DNA of 64,000 nt from Bettongia penicillata ogilbyi (taxonomy: Eukaryota; Chordata; Mammalia; Diprotodontia; Potoroidae): NCBI GenBank assembly GCA_023548195.1, contig JAJHZJ010000252.1, forward strand, positions 4,937,242 through 5,001,241, given 5' to 3'. The position numbers were made by a program, and so were the translations under genes. This document shows, piece by piece, positions 10,986-22,253 of the stretch. The notes below the pieces were generated by a model. The model made no database searches. It had not been told where the DNA came from and worked only from the letters and a program-made list of their open reading frames with translations. Numbering within the stretch: position 1 is the first letter of the stretch; each line of letters starts with the position of its first letter.

Positions 10986-11085
10986 TTTGTTGCTATCTTT
11001 GTACCACTCAGAGCTCCTTGAAGGGAACATTACTGCACATCCCAGAGACTTTAATAAATGTTTGTTCAGTGAGTGAATCATCTGA
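10986..11085 (+). repeat. L2-type 3' terminal scrap
   Basis: 'cagagctccttgaagggaac' is followed by 'taataaatgtttgttcagtg', as at L2 3' ends. Confidence 0.45.
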
Positions 11086-11399
11086 CCTCCCTATCGAAAT
11101 GTGAGCCACTAAAGAAGGGAGGAAGGAAGGACAATGAGCAGAAAGTCTGAAGTCTATTCTGGTGCCACCGTGAAAATGCTATTGAATGATCAGTCTTCCC
11201 TCCAGAGCAAACACAATCCAATATGGCCTCTCCTCTCAGTGGAGAGGTGGTGAGCTATAGATGAGGCATGACACGTACGTTGTTAATGTGTGGGTTTATT
11301 GTGATTAACTGTTGTTCTTTGCTATAAGTTAAGGTTTGGGATAGGGTAGTCATTGTGATTTTTTTTAAAAGGGTATTAATGAAACATTTTTTAAATTTA

Positions 11400-11547
11400 G
11401 CTGAACATAGTGATACACATCTGATAATCTTAGCTCCTTTAAAGGCTGAAGACGGAGGATTAGTTGAAGTCAGAAATTCTGAGCTGCACTAGGCTATGCT
11501 GATCAGTACCTGTGCTAAGTTTTCCAGCAATATGGTGAGCCCCCAGG

Positions 11548-11585
<38 letters not shown>

Positions 11586-11602
11586 TTGTGTGTGTGTATG
11601 CA

Positions 11603-11651
<49 letters not shown>

Positions 11652-11787
11652 GCACCAGGTTGTTTAAGCAAGTGTGAACTAGCATAGGTCAGAATGGAGG
11701 TCAGGTCTACATTGATCAGTGGTAGGATTGGGCCCATAAGTAGCCCCTGCACTTATAGAGTGGGAAAGATGGCGAGATCCAGTCTTC
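11400..11787 (+). pseudogene. RN7SL: 7SL (signal recognition particle) RNA pseudogene, interrupted by (TG)n
   Basis: The sequence follows 7SL RNA from end to end. The Alu-domain start (gctgaacatagtgatacaca, then ggctgaagacggaggatta) is followed by 'gctatgctgatcagtacctg' and 'caatatggtgagccccca'. After the repeat come 'caccaggttgtttaagcaag', 'tgatcagtggtaggattggg', 'gcccctgcacttatagagtg' and 'gcgagatccagtctt'. An A-rich tail follows, as in L1-mobilised copies. Without the tract at 11549-11650 the 7SL part is about 285 bases, against about 300 for the RNA. Many substitutions, and the tract inside the S domain, show it is not a working SRP RNA gene. No external promoter was looked for beyond the sequence itself. 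Confidence 0.88.
11549..11650. repeat. (TG)n microsatellite with interruptions
   Basis: About 100 bases of tg repeats with a few tata, ttg and tgcatg interruptions. It lies inside the 7SL pseudogene, where roughly 15 bases of the normal RNA are missing. The long His/Thr-rich antisense frame across it is an artefact. Confidence 0.95.
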
Positions 11788-12305
11788 AAAAAAAGAAAAA
11801 AAAAATTAAATGTTCTTATGGTTGAATTGAGTCCTTTAATTTTGCCATGTCTCAGCTCCCTGTCACAGAGTAAAATGAATCATATTTGCCTGTGGGTTGT
11901 GAAGTTTAGAAGGTTTCTGATAAAAGCCACGTCTTACTCATCCTCTGAGGCTTCTAGCTTTAGATCATTCATAAGACGTGATACACAAAGAAACGTCCAA
12001 TAACAAAGAGAGCATTTGAATTCCATGGAGCTAGACTTCCATTCTTTCTTAGTCTCCTATTCATCGTTTATGGAAGTGATACCAGCTTTTGGTGCTTAAA
12101 ATTGTTCCTTTCACTCTCTTCTCATCGTCTCACTCCTCTAAGGCAATTTTCTGTATTATTATTTATGACATAGGTATTACAGGAGCTTGTCACTCAAGGA
12201 GAGAGGCAGCAGTTGTGGTAGATAAAGGAAGGAAGGATTTCTGATTTTTTTTGCATTTTTGAGGAGCTGGCTGTTTGATATTTACCAGCATACATTTGCA
12301 TACAG
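11788..12305. other. Unassigned sequence
   Basis: Begins with the A-rich tail of the 7SL copy. Otherwise nothing recognisable. Confidence 0.35.
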
Positions 12306-12307
12306 TT

Positions 12308-12470
12308 ATACAACCTCTCTGGCCACTGGACCCAGATGGCTCAGGAGGAGAAAGTGAGGCTGGTGACCTTGCACAGCCCTCCCTCACTCAAATCAAAGTC
12401 AAGTGCAAGTCATGTCATCATTTCTCTGATGTCATGGCCTTCTTCAAAAATGAAGGATGAACATAGACAC
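12308..12470 (+). repeat. WSINE1-like SINE, 3' part
   Basis: 'ctggccactggacccagatg' is followed by 'gcacagccctccctcactca', 'gtgcaagtcatgtcatcatt' and the end 'gaaggatgaacatagac'. The insertion is 5'-truncated. Confidence 0.75.
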
Positions 12471-12664
12471 AGACAGCTTCCAGCCCTCTATTTACTGCAC
12501 ACGCTCAGCTGCCATAGTGAACATTTAATAAGTTTACTAACTATAACTTTACAATATTTCATTAGTGACAAAACAAGATTTATTCACAAGAAACAATTTG
12601 AACTTATGATGAAAAGTCTTAGTCCTGACAAATAGAGAATGAAGTCTATTTCCCTCCTCTTACT

Positions 12665-12870
12665 ATATGCTTGTAGACTTGACTTGTTATTTTCCTTTTA
12701 AAATTTTTATCCCAATTAATGTAAAGACAATTTTTAACATTCTTTTTTATATAATTATGCATTCCAAATTCTTTTTCTCCCTCCTTTCAACCCCCCTCCT
12801 TGAGATATTAAGCAGTTTGGTACAGTTATACATGTGCAATCATACAAAGCACATTTCCATATTTTGACTT
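12665..12870 (-). repeat. L1 LINE 3' end, reverse
   Basis: On the minus strand this gives the marsupial-type L1 3' UTR order seen forward at 43740 and 60480: a block around 'catgtataactgtacc', then a purine-rich 'ggaggggggttgaaaggagg' block, then an A/T-rich end. Confidence 0.6.
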
Positions 12871-13165
12871 GACTCCTGTTGTAGAGGTGAGAGCCCTTGG
12901 ATAAAGAAAGTCATACACACTATCAGATTGTGTACTTTTGTTAGCTGGTTTTGCATTAACTATTTCCCTTCCTTAGGAAGAGGTTTCAGTGGGAAAAAGT
13001 TGAGGGGTATTGGGAAATATGTAAGATGTAAAAAAGAAAAATGTGAATAAATCATATTAGAAGAAAGGTTAAAGATAAAAATCATGTAACCCTGATTGTA
13101 ACTGTAATAAGGAACTCAGGAAGGTGTTTTTACTATAGTCTATTTTTTTCTCCTCCTACTCATGG
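12871..13165. other. Unassigned sequence
   Basis: No recognisable feature. Confidence 0.3.
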
Positions 13166-13168
13166 TTA

Positions 13169-13414
13169 TCATTTGTTGTTCCACGATGTCCAACTCTTCA
13201 TGACCCCATTTAGGGTTTTCTTGGTAAAGATGTTAGAGTGGTTTGCTATTTCCTTTTCCAGATCATTTTAAAGATGAGGAAACTGAGGCAAACAGGGCTA
13301 AGTGCCTTGCCCAGAGTCACACAGCTAGTGTCTGAAACCAGATTTGAACTCAGGAAGATGAGTGTTCCTGACTCCAGGCCCAGCACTCTCTCCACTGCAC
13401 CACCTACTGGCCCA
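13169..13414 (-). repeat. tRNA-headed SINE with RTE-like tail, reverse
   Basis: Reverse order: tail 'gaccccatttagggttttct', core 'gatgaggaaactgaggcaaa', then 'ccagatttgaactcaggaag', and head 'ccactgcaccacctactggc'. Confidence 0.8.
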
Positions 13415-14139
13415 TAGGGTTATCATTACTGCTGTCCTAATCATACCCTTCCACAAAATGGAAGCTCAAGGAGGAAGACCTCCCTTGAGGACTCTAGGCC
13501 CAGCAGCCTTCTTTTGGTAGGCTAACCTCAGGGGGAGGCAGCTTGACAGCCTCCAATGTTTGTCCTCTTCTTGTAAGGGCAGATATTTTCCTAAAAGCTT
13601 TGCTAGGTTTCTATGTTTGGTTGTCTCTCAACTTACAAGGAAAGCAAAATTAAAAACAAAAACACATTCTTGGTGTGTAGAGGCCACTGCCAGTTATTGC
13701 AGCCTCCTAAATATTCTTCTTTACTAACACAACAGCTGGTGGCTGGTAATCCTATCTGAAGGGAAGTAGTCACTTAATGTGCTGTAACTCATTGCCATGA
13801 AAATGCTAGGCTTAGTTATAAATTTTTATATCCCATCATCTCTGTTATGAGCTCAGTGAGTCTGGGAAGGAATATTTGAGCCATACGTGTTTGGGGCAAA
13901 CATTAGAAACTTAATGTTTGAATCTGAACATGAATTGGTTAAAAGTCAGTTTATTATTAGCTACTTACTTCAGTAAACATCTATTTGACATGACACATGT
14001 TAGCAGAGGATCATCTTCCATAATTCCAGTCCCCAAAATAAATAGTTTCTATCTCTTTGAGATATTAAGGCTCAGTTGCTTCTACTCCTAAGGGGCCACC
14101 CCCAAGAAGACTCCTTTGACACAGGAAGATAGAGAAAGA
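13415..14139. other. Unassigned sequence
   Basis: No recognisable gene or repeat in about 0.7 kb. Confidence 0.35.
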
Positions 14140-15289
14140 GAAACTCAAGGAGAGAAAATGGAATGTCACACCTACATGCTCCAAATGGATTCATGACCTA
14201 GATATAAAAGGTCATATCATAAACAAATTAGAGAACAGAAAAAAATATCTTTCACAGCTATGGATAGAGGAAGAGTTTCTGACTAAACAAGAGAAAAAAA
14301 GGAGATAAAATGGAAATTCTGCTTATATAAAATTTAAGTTTTTGTGCAAGCAAAATCAATTAGTTAGAATGAGAAGGGAGGAAGTAAATATCAAGTGATA
14401 TGTGCTAGGTGTTGTACTAAGCACTTCACAAATGTTGTCTCATTTGATGCTGACAACAACTTTGGGAAGTAGGTACTACTTTTTTCCCCATTTTCCAGGT
14501 GATGAAACTGAGGTTGTGACTTGTCCAGGGAGATAACAGCTACTAAGTGTTTGATGTTGGATTTGAACTCAGGTCTTTCTAACTCCAGGCCCTGTCCTCT
14601 ATCCACTATGCTAAATTTAAACGGGCAAAAGCATATTTTTGTCCCTAAAGGTATGATATGCAAAAAATAGAGAGAATTGATACAAATATATGTAATGGAG
14701 AGGCTGACCCAGTCATGGGAGTATATATACATAATAATGTCATACATACATACATTATATACATAATAATGTTATATGAGCCTGCTTCTTTCTCAGACTA
14801 TTCCTGTCTACTTACTGTCACTAAAAAAAAAAAAAAAGATATTTTGATGGGTTGCTAAGCAAGAACTCTGTGCATAAAAAAGACTATACCCTCTCCCTAC
14901 CTTCCACCCCCCATACTGTTCTCTCTCTTTCTGACTGTATTGGAGTAAGAGGACAAGATGCTCTGGGCCTCCTGGTGGGGAGATAACCAATGAGGTCCCA
15001 GTTCTCCATTCCGTGTATAAGAGCAAAGGCTCTTTTCCAGTAGATAAATGATCAAAGGATAAAGGTAGTTCTCAAAAGAAGAAAGCCAAACAGCCCTCTT
15101 TTGTTATAGCAAAAGAGGTGCCCATAATTTGCAGGATGGTTGAACAATATTTACCAGAAGACATAGTACAATCTGGAGAAATCTTAGAGCACTTGTATGA
15201 ACTGGTGATACAGAGTGAGGCAAGAAGAACAGGAGAGCACTTTCTTCATAAAGGAAACCTACTAAGAAAGACTTAAGGGACTGTGTGGT
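14140..15289 (+). repeat. Old L1 LINE, ORF2 3' end, split by a SINE
   Basis: L1 ORF2 3' sequence ('ccaaatggattcatgaccta', then 'ctggatataaaag'-like) runs to about 14390. It resumes after the SINE with 'aaacgggcaaaagcat' and continues at 15040-15289 ('aaaaggataaaggtagttct' through 'ggttgaacaatatt'). It is heavily decayed, with A/T simple sequence at 14720-14840. Confidence 0.55.
14395..14618 (-). repeat. CORE-SINE (MIR/MAR-type), reverse
   Basis: 'gtgctaggtgttgtactaag', then 'atttgatgctgacaacaact', then 'gtgatgaaactgaggttgtg', then 'tgttggatttgaactcaggt' and the head 'tctatccactatgct'. It is nested inside an L1 fragment. Confidence 0.75.
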
Positions 15290-15290
15290 A

Positions 15291-15535
15291 GCTAGGTGAC
15301 CTAGTGGACTTGGAGGCAGGAAGACCTGAGTTCAAATCCTGCCTTAGACACCAGCTATATGATCCTAGACAAATTACTTAACTTCTGATGGTCTCATTTG
15401 TAAAATGTGGAAAAACAACCAGCACCTACATCCCATACATCCTTATGCAAGGATACAATAAGATATTTGTAATAGTTCTTTGAAAACCTAGAAGTGCTTT
15501 ATAAATGCTAGCTACTATCATTATTGTCAATGCAG
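15291..15535 (+). repeat. CORE-SINE with L2-like tail
   Basis: Head 'gtagctaggtgacctagtgg', then 'cctgagttcaaatcctgcct', core 'gatcctagacaaattactta', and tail ending 'gctttataaatgctagctac'. Confidence 0.75.
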
Positions 15536-15641
15536 CAACAAATCAGGACTCCAGGGGAATGACAATGAAACATGCTGCCAACCTCTTGGTAGAAGCACAA
15601 TGGAGTAGGGGTGAAGAATGAGACATACAGTCTCCTACAGG

Positions 15642-15955
15642 GCAGCTAGGTAGTGCAGTGGATAGAGCACCAGTGCAGGAGTCAGGAAGACGAGTTCAAA
15701 TCTCACCTCAGACACTTGACACTCACTAGCTGTGTGACCTTGGGCAAGTCACATAACCCCAATTGCCTCATCCTGGGTCATCTCCGGTCATCCTGATGAA
15801 TATATGGTCACTGAATTCAGATGGCCCTGGAGGAGAAAGTGAGGCTGGTGACCTGCACAGCCCTCCCTCACTCAAAGCAAAGTCAAGTGCAAGTCATGCC
15901 ATCATTTCTCTGATGGCATGGTCTTCTTCGGCAATGAAGGATGAACACACACACA
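15642..15955 (+). repeat. WSINE1-like SINE, full length
   Basis: The tRNA/CORE-type head (ggcagctaggtagtgcagtg, then gactcactagctgtgtgacc-like core) is joined directly at about 15772 to the 'catcctgggtcatctccggt' tail. It ends 'cggcaatgaaggatgaacac'. This is the reference copy for the truncated tails at 1592 and 12308. The family name is from memory; the structure is seen directly. Confidence 0.8.
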
Positions 15956-16334
15956 TTCTCCAGCACAGTCACTGGTGGGATTTTGTGTGTGTGGCTATAT
16001 TCATTTGTTAAAAGAGAATGCTTTTATTTTTCTCTTTTTGCTGAGGGGAAGTTTTGTGCAGAGTGGTGGATAATGATTAGATACTTTAAAAAAGAAAAAG
16101 GGAAGAAAGAAGAGAAAATGAATCACTTAAAAATAAATAGAAGAAAGGCAAAATGCCACAGAGAAATACAGCAGGGTTGGACCTATCACATTAAATATGA
16201 AATATCAAAAAAATACCATAAGTAATACATAGTAGAGATTCATGGTTTCCTATAAAATTCTCTTTTTTCTGTTCTTTATAAAGGGAAATGTGCCAAGTTC
16301 ATAATAATAAAAATGATTTTTAAAAAATAGATAT
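15956..16334. other. Unassigned A-rich sequence
   Basis: A- and AG-rich sequence without a recognisable feature. It may include degraded L1. Confidence 0.3.
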
Positions 16335-17010
16335 ATTTGACATATAAGAACATATAAAATATTGAAAAGTCACACAAAATTAGAGTAAGAGGAGGAAAGA
16401 AGATACTTTTCACAATTATGATTATAAGGAGAAATCCTAACTAGACAAGAAATAAAGGTTATCATAGAATATAAAATAGAAGATAACTATTTCCTTTCCA
16501 ACTCCAGCTGTTTTGATTTTACTTGTGAAATGGTATTTCCATTTTGTGTAATTGACATGACAGATTGTATGTCCTATGAGCATGTCCTATGTTCTTTTCC
16601 CTTGTCTAGTCAGGAATCCTCCCCTAGCTTTAGTGAGTAAAATTGTGGCGTACAAATGTGGTGAAATACTCTTGCCTTATGACCGATAATGAATATGATT
16701 AATTCAGAGAAATCTGGGAAGACCTGCATGAACTAATGATGAGTCAAATGGCCACAACCAGGAGAACTATTTGTATGATGAATACAATAGTATAAAGGAA
16801 AACTTTATATTTGAAAAATTATCCAAGTCTGATTATTGCAGTGACCAGTCAAGTCATAACTTCTGAAACCTGAAGATGAAACATTCTCCCTCTCTTTGGA
16901 AGAAAGAAGAATGAAACATATTTCTAGACATAGCCAACTTATTGAATTGTTTGCTTGACCCTGCTCATTTATTACATTAGAGATCTTTTTTTGTGAGAGA
17001 AAGGAGAGGA
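16335..17010 (+). repeat. Old L1 LINE 3' fragments
   Basis: L1-like pieces include 'gaagatacttttcacaatta', the 'gggaagacctgcatgaacta' and 'ggccacaaccaggagaacta' motifs near 16715-16770, and 'agacatagccaacttattga' near 16930. They match the order of the better L1 copy at 19580-20385. Confidence 0.55.
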
Positions 17011-17431
17011 GAGAAAAATGTTTTTAAAGAAGAAAATAGAAAGCAAGACTTTTTAAAGAAATAATCTAAAAGTCAGTCAGATTTTTGAGTCGTTTAAAAC
17101 TCAACTGAATTGTTGTTGTTTTTTTTTTTTTAAGGCTAGTTCTATCATTCTGTTAGTACAATCCCTATTGTTTCCTTTACCCTAATGTACTGAAAGGAAA
17201 TTTAAAAAAAAATCTCTAACAAAAGGTTATAGCTTTTGATGGTCATGGCAACCTAACCCCTATATCCCATAGGTTCAATTTATCAGCTTTCACATTTTTT
17301 ACTTTTGTGCCATTTCCTAGGAATGGTACCCTTGCCAAAATTTAGAATTGATTGTACAAGGTAATTCGGTGGAAGAGGGGTATTAAAAGCTTATGTAGCA
17401 GGAAGCACCTGGACTTAGGTCCAGAAGCTAC
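17011..17431. other. Unassigned sequence
   Basis: Contains a T-run at about 17112-17130. Nothing else recognised. Confidence 0.35.
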
Positions 17432-17433
17432 TA

Positions 17434-17950
17434 CAGTTAAGCCTTCCACATTGCACTTTCCCCATTGTAGTTTCGATACATCATGGGTTGGCATAAAAAA
17501 TTAAATGGGAATTTGGTGGGGGGATTTTGAGGCAGTCACAGATGATATGTGAAGGCCAGCAGATGACACAGAAAAAGTTTAGAAATTCAGAAATGCATAA
17601 AATATATGTATAGTGTTGTATAATATCAACAGATTTTGTCTTTTAATACCATACATATGCACAATTTCTTTTTTAAAGTTAAAGTAAAAAGTTAGTTTGT
17701 TGAAAGAACATGAAAGCTAGTCATTGACACACCAAGACAAGTATTTTTACTTAATATTGACCTACGTGTTGCCCATGATCAAATACTTAACCCAGATTTT
17801 ACAATAAGATACTGTAAATACTCCATAGAAAAAAATGAAAAAATTCAAACCTCTTCTCTGCTGCAAAAAGAAGGTAAAAAAATATTATGTGGATTTTCCA
17901 GATTAGTGGAGCGCAGGGTCCCTTACACCATGATGTGGAAGGGATAACTG
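17434..17950. mobile_element. Tigger/pogo-like non-autonomous DNA transposon
   Basis: Begins cagttaagccttccacattg and ends, read inward on the other strand, cagttatcccttccacatca. TA dinucleotides flank both ends (17432-17433 and 17951-17952), as expected of the Tc1/mariner superfamily. No transposase frame lies inside. The family label is inferred from the CAGT-starting inverted repeat and the TA site. Confidence 0.7.
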
Positions 17951-17952
17951 TA

Positions 17953-18522
17953 GTACTTTGATTAAATTAACCTATTTTCTTGATTTGGGAATACAATCTC
18001 TAAGTACCATTCAGTGGCATACATCTTTTTTTTCATTTGATTCCCTTCTCCTTCCAAAGCATATCCCTTATCTAAAAACAGGAAAAAGTCCCAAACTTGA
18101 CTTCCTCAGAACAGTCATCCTTTTTAGCAATCATCTCCAAACCAGAAGGCTGCCGGATACATAAAATACGTATACCGCTCAGAAAAAGAGGTTAAAGAGA
18201 ATAGCTCCTTATCTGGGTTCTCTGCTAAAAGAAGGCTTATTTCTTCTGACAAATACCTCTGCCACAGCAGTGAGCTCTGGGAATTGATGGCTACAGCCAG
18301 CCCCTGAATCAGTAAATGGTGCATGAGACAGACGCCTTCCTCCATGTGGATCAGAGAACAGTGGTTTTACGTGAAGCATGTTTGTTATGCTGTGCTCCAT
18401 ATGACAGACTGACTCTGTCTCAGCCAACCCACAGGCTTCTGCTAGTATGTTATGGGGCTAGGTGCTGTTCCAATTCATTCCTGTCTCCTTTTCTCTCCAA
18501 GTTGACTTCTCTCATTCCATGG
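17953..18522. other. Unassigned sequence
   Basis: No recognisable repeat. Short overlapping frames on both strands at 18124-18528 show no family motif. Confidence 0.35.
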
Positions 18523-18668
18523 CAATAAATGAAAAATGGATAACTGAAAATCTTAGCTAACATCAGCTACAATACAACTGGTGTGTATTTGTGGACAATA
18601 AATGAAAAATGGATAATTGAAAATTTTAACTAATATTAGCTACAACACAAGTTGTATGCATTTGTGTG
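18523..18668. repeat. 73-bp tandem duplication, two units
   Basis: Unit 1 (18523-18595) and unit 2 (18596-18668) both start caataaatgaaaaatggata and keep 'agctacaa' and 'tttgtg' landmarks in register. They differ at scattered positions. The second unit runs into a (GT)n tract. Confidence 0.85.
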
Positions 18669-18700
18669 TATGCGCATGTATGTGTGTGTGTGTGTGGGGG
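18669..18700. repeat. (GT)n microsatellite
   Basis: Short gt/tg run following the tandem duplication. Confidence 0.85.
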
Positions 18701-18754
18701 GTCCCCTTGTCTGGAAAGATGACTTCAACTATGGGAGGCAAGTAGCAACCTTCT

Positions 18755-18900
18755 GAAAGCTCGTTCATATACATTAGATCCTCATAACAATTCTGTAAAA
18801 CAAGTCAGTCAGATGTTATTATAACCATTTTACAAATGGAGAAACTGATGTCCAGAGAGGTTAAGTCATCAAATAATAATAATAGCTGACATTTATGTAA
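18755..18900 (-). repeat. CORE-SINE (MIR-type) fragment, reverse
   Basis: 'gatcctcataacaattctgt', then 'ccattttacaaatggagaaa' and 'agagaggttaagtcatc'. Confidence 0.65.
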
Positions 18901-18929
18901 TATTTTACATTATGTCTTTGGAGTCTGGC

Positions 18930-19016
18930 TTTTTTTTTTGCTTCTTTTGTATATCCCCAGAGTTTTTCATGGTATGTTGTACATAGTAGGATCGTAATAA
19001 ATACTTACTGACTTGA
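18930..19016 (+). repeat. L2-type 3' terminal scrap
   Basis: 'tatccccagagtttttcatg' then 'gtacatagtaggatcgtaat aaatacttactgact', as at L2 3' ends. Confidence 0.5.
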
Positions 19017-19180
19017 TGTCATCCCCCAATTATACAGATGAGGAAATGAAGTCTCCAAGAGGTTACATGACTTGCTCATGGTCACGCGGCTTCTGCATAT
19101 GAAAGGCAAGATTCCAACATATATCTACCTGATTTCTAGGTCATCACTCTATCCATTATACCATATGACTTGTCTCTCGC
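19017..19180 (-). repeat. CORE-SINE (MIR-type), reverse
   Basis: 'acagatgaggaaatgaagtc', then 'gacttgctcatggtcacgcg', then 'tcactctatccattatacca'. Confidence 0.7.
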
Positions 19181-19351
19181 ACAACAAAAGTGGGACTTGC
19201 CTAGCCTCTGGATCCAGTGCCCAATACGTCATAACTCTTGTCAATTTGCAAATAATCAAATGGCTATATTCCACAATGAATAAATGATGAATGGATATGA
19301 AGAAGTCTGTTTTTAAAGGAAGAAATCCAAGCTATCAGTGATGATGAGATT

Positions 19352-19578
19352 GAGTAGTTTTTTAGTTGGGTCTGATTCTGAGACTTTTTTGGGTTTTTCT
19401 TGGCAAGGATACTAAAGTGGTTTGTCATTTGCTTCTCCAGCTCATTTTACAGATGAGGAAACTGAGGTAAACTGAGTTAAGTGACTTTCCCAGAGTCACA
19501 CAGCTAGTAAGTATCTGAGGCTGAAAAATCAGTCTTCATGACTCCAGGACCAGCATTCTATCCAACATGCTGCCATAT
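19352..19578 (-). repeat. tRNA-headed SINE with RTE-like tail, reverse
   Basis: Reverse tail 'tttttcttggcaaggatact', core 'agatgaggaaactgaggtaa', then 'agagtcacacagctagtaag' and head 'attctatccaacatgctgcc'. Confidence 0.75.
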
Positions 19579-19579
19579 C

Positions 19580-20385
19580 AAAAATACTTTAAGTTGATAA
19601 TAATTAAAAAATGCAAATTGTAACAACTCTGTTGTGCTACCTCAGATTCAACAGACTAGAAAACTTGACATAAAAAGGAAAATGACAAATTTTGAAAGGC
19701 CTGCGGGTAAATAAGTATATTAATGCATTGTTGATGGAGCTATGAACTGGTCCAATCATTCTGGAAAGCACTTTGGAACTATGCTCTAAGAGTTCTTAAA
19801 CTCTTTGACTCAGTGATATCACCACCAGGTCCATATCTCAAACAGATAAAGAAAAGAAGAAAAGGATCCAAATGTCCAAAAATATTTACAGTAGTTCATT
19901 TTGTGGCAGCAAAGAGTTGGAAACTGAGCATGTGACCATCAACTGGGAAATGGCTGAATAATTTATGGTATATGACTGTGATAGAATACTATCATCCTGT
20001 CAGAAATGATAAAAGGAATGGTTTCTGAGAGACCTGGGAAGATTTGTATGAACTAATTCAAAGTGAACAGAACCAGGAGAACAAGTTACATAGTAACAAC
20101 AATATTATTAAAACAAGAAACTTTGAAAGACTTAGGAACTCTGGCCAATGAGATGATCAGCCATGATTGAGAGGAGTCATAATGAAGTGGGCTATCCACA
20201 GTGAGATGATGAATTCAAAGGAAAGATTGACACATAGGTTTTTGGACATGGCCAATTGGAAATTTCTTTTGATTGACTAAACATGCTTGAAACAGTGTTG
20301 TTTTTGTCTCAGTTCTGGGGGAAGTAGAGAAGAAAGAAGGTAGCTCTTCATTGATGGAAAAAAATAAAATTATTTTAAAATAATG
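19580..20385 (+). repeat. L1 LINE 3' end (end of ORF2 and 3' UTR)
   Basis: Follows the usual mammalian L1 3' order: 'gttgatggagctatgaactg', 'ccatcaactgggaaatggct', 'gaagatttgtatgaactaat', 'gtgaacagaaccaggagaac', then an AT-rich end 'aaaaaaataaaattatttta'. No intact frame remains. Confidence 0.75.
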
Positions 20386-20449
20386 AAATGACTACCCATG
20401 ATTTTTTTATATCTTGGGAGAATTTGCTTCTTTTGAATTTTGTAAAAAG

Positions 20450-20890
20450 CTAGAATTTCCTTTCAGATTAATTAAAATAGCTTTTCCACATATGATATGA
20501 ATACACATATATAATATATTTACTATATTAGAATACCTTATAGAAGTTTATACATATAGTATATACACTGTAGAAGTATATACATAGAGAAGTATATAGA
20601 GTATAGGAGTATATACATATAGAAGTATATACCTATACTAACCATATATTATATTATATAATAGTGTATTATGATATATTATACATTATATAACTACCAT
20701 ATTATAATATATTATATAACATTTTAGCTTTATCATGTTACCATAATTATATTATATTATATATTATATAGACTAATGTTAGGATTGCCAAATAGTTTAT
20801 TGATGTTTTTAATTAATATTAATAATTTAAAATAAATTATGATGTATAGCTCTAATATATTAGAAATATATTATATATGTGTACATTTTT
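20450..20890. repeat. AT-rich low-complexity tract
   Basis: Dense ta/at sequence including imperfect repeats of 'gaagtatata' (20530-20630). Confidence 0.85.
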
Positions 20891-22245
20891 TGTTGTTCTA
20901 GTTAATTTGGGGTCCAGAGACCCCTATATGGCTACAGGGATGCCAGGAACTGATGACACCTTAAAGTTAATGCTTTTGAGGGTTACTTTTAGTTCTTAGT
21001 CACTCATTAAATCTATCTGCGTTAGAAGAGCCATTGTATGGAGCATACTCAGCCCTCTTGGTTCTAGAGGACCACATGGGAACTTTGGGACATGCTTCTG
21101 GCCATGTGGTGACCCATCACTAAAAAGGAATGAACAGTATTTCATATGTCCTGCATCCTCTGACAATAGAAGTGGGGGAGTGTACAGAGTGTATCAGTTA
21201 AAAGAAGAAGTACCTTCTAACTTGCTCCCCTGCTTTGACTTTCTAGGAGGCATCATGTAACTTTAAGTGAGATGTGAAGAAGAGGTAATCTTCCTCCATC
21301 CTAGTATCATGGCAACCCTGTCCATATGACTGTTCCTGAAAGGGGACTCACCTAGGCAATCTTGACCCAGGTCTCTGATTTCCTTTTCTCCTTTCTCATA
21401 TATCTAATCTTAGGTAGATGAATATCTATCCCAGGGTAGACATATCCAGGCTTGAAGGAGACCTTATAAATTTGAATAGTCAGGAAGTCCTGAGTCCCAT
21501 ATGATTTAGGTTAAATAGTAGCTGAGGAAAAGCCCTCAGGAACTATTCCAGAAGTCTGGGAAAGAATGGTTGCTGGTAAGAGAATGAGTCCAGACAAGTC
21601 TGATCATTTTAACAGTAGACAGTTTCCAAGACAGTAAAGAGACAGGGTGAAATCTAAAATGCCTATTTAGAAGTATTACAAACCACTTTATCCTCTGATG
21701 AATTTTAATATTAACCTCCCAGCAGATTCTAACTATAGTTTTAAGTTATTACTGGAATTTAATTTTAAGTCAATCTATTAATGAATACTGTGAATCTTTT
21801 ATGTTTATCATTTCTCTCTTTTTCTCTATGGGGATAAATTAGCTGTCCCATACCTGATTCATATGGTACATTGAGTATCTTTCTACTTCCCTTTTTTGGG
21901 GGAGAATTCTAACCACAAGTCATAATCTATCATCCCTGGCATCTTGGAGTGACAATTTAAGGAGAAAAGTTTGAGAACAGGAAGCCTATGCCTCCTCTCA
22001 TTAAAAGTCAGGTTCCCCAGCTTGGCCCAGCACTTATACTTGAATGCAGAAAAGGGAATGGACACAGTGTTTTAGCCCTAGTAACCATAGCAGCATTTCA
22101 AGTTAGATTGGGCTCATTTACAACTTCCTATAGATTGTGTGATCAAAAAGCTTACATCAAAGAGAATCTCCTGCTGAAGACATAATTTCCAGTGAATCTC
22201 ATCATTTAGAAAAGCAAGACAATAGTAAGTAATACACAGAGAAAG
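20891..22245. other. Unassigned unique-looking sequence
   Basis: About 1.35 kb without a recognisable repeat or exon. Confidence 0.35.
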
Positions 22246-22253
22246 GGATAGAT

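Noticed and set aside
11489..11752. 87-codon minus-strand open frame rich in His and Thr
   Set aside because: It is the translation of the (TG)n tract in the 7SL pseudogene; the flanking parts are 7SL sequence.
14391..14747. 118-codon minus-strand frame
   Set aside because: It covers a CORE-SINE and degraded L1 sequence; no family motif.
15642..15720. tRNA gene in a SINE head
   Set aside because: The tRNA-like box motifs belong to SINE heads here and elsewhere in the window; none folds as an intact tRNA by inspection.
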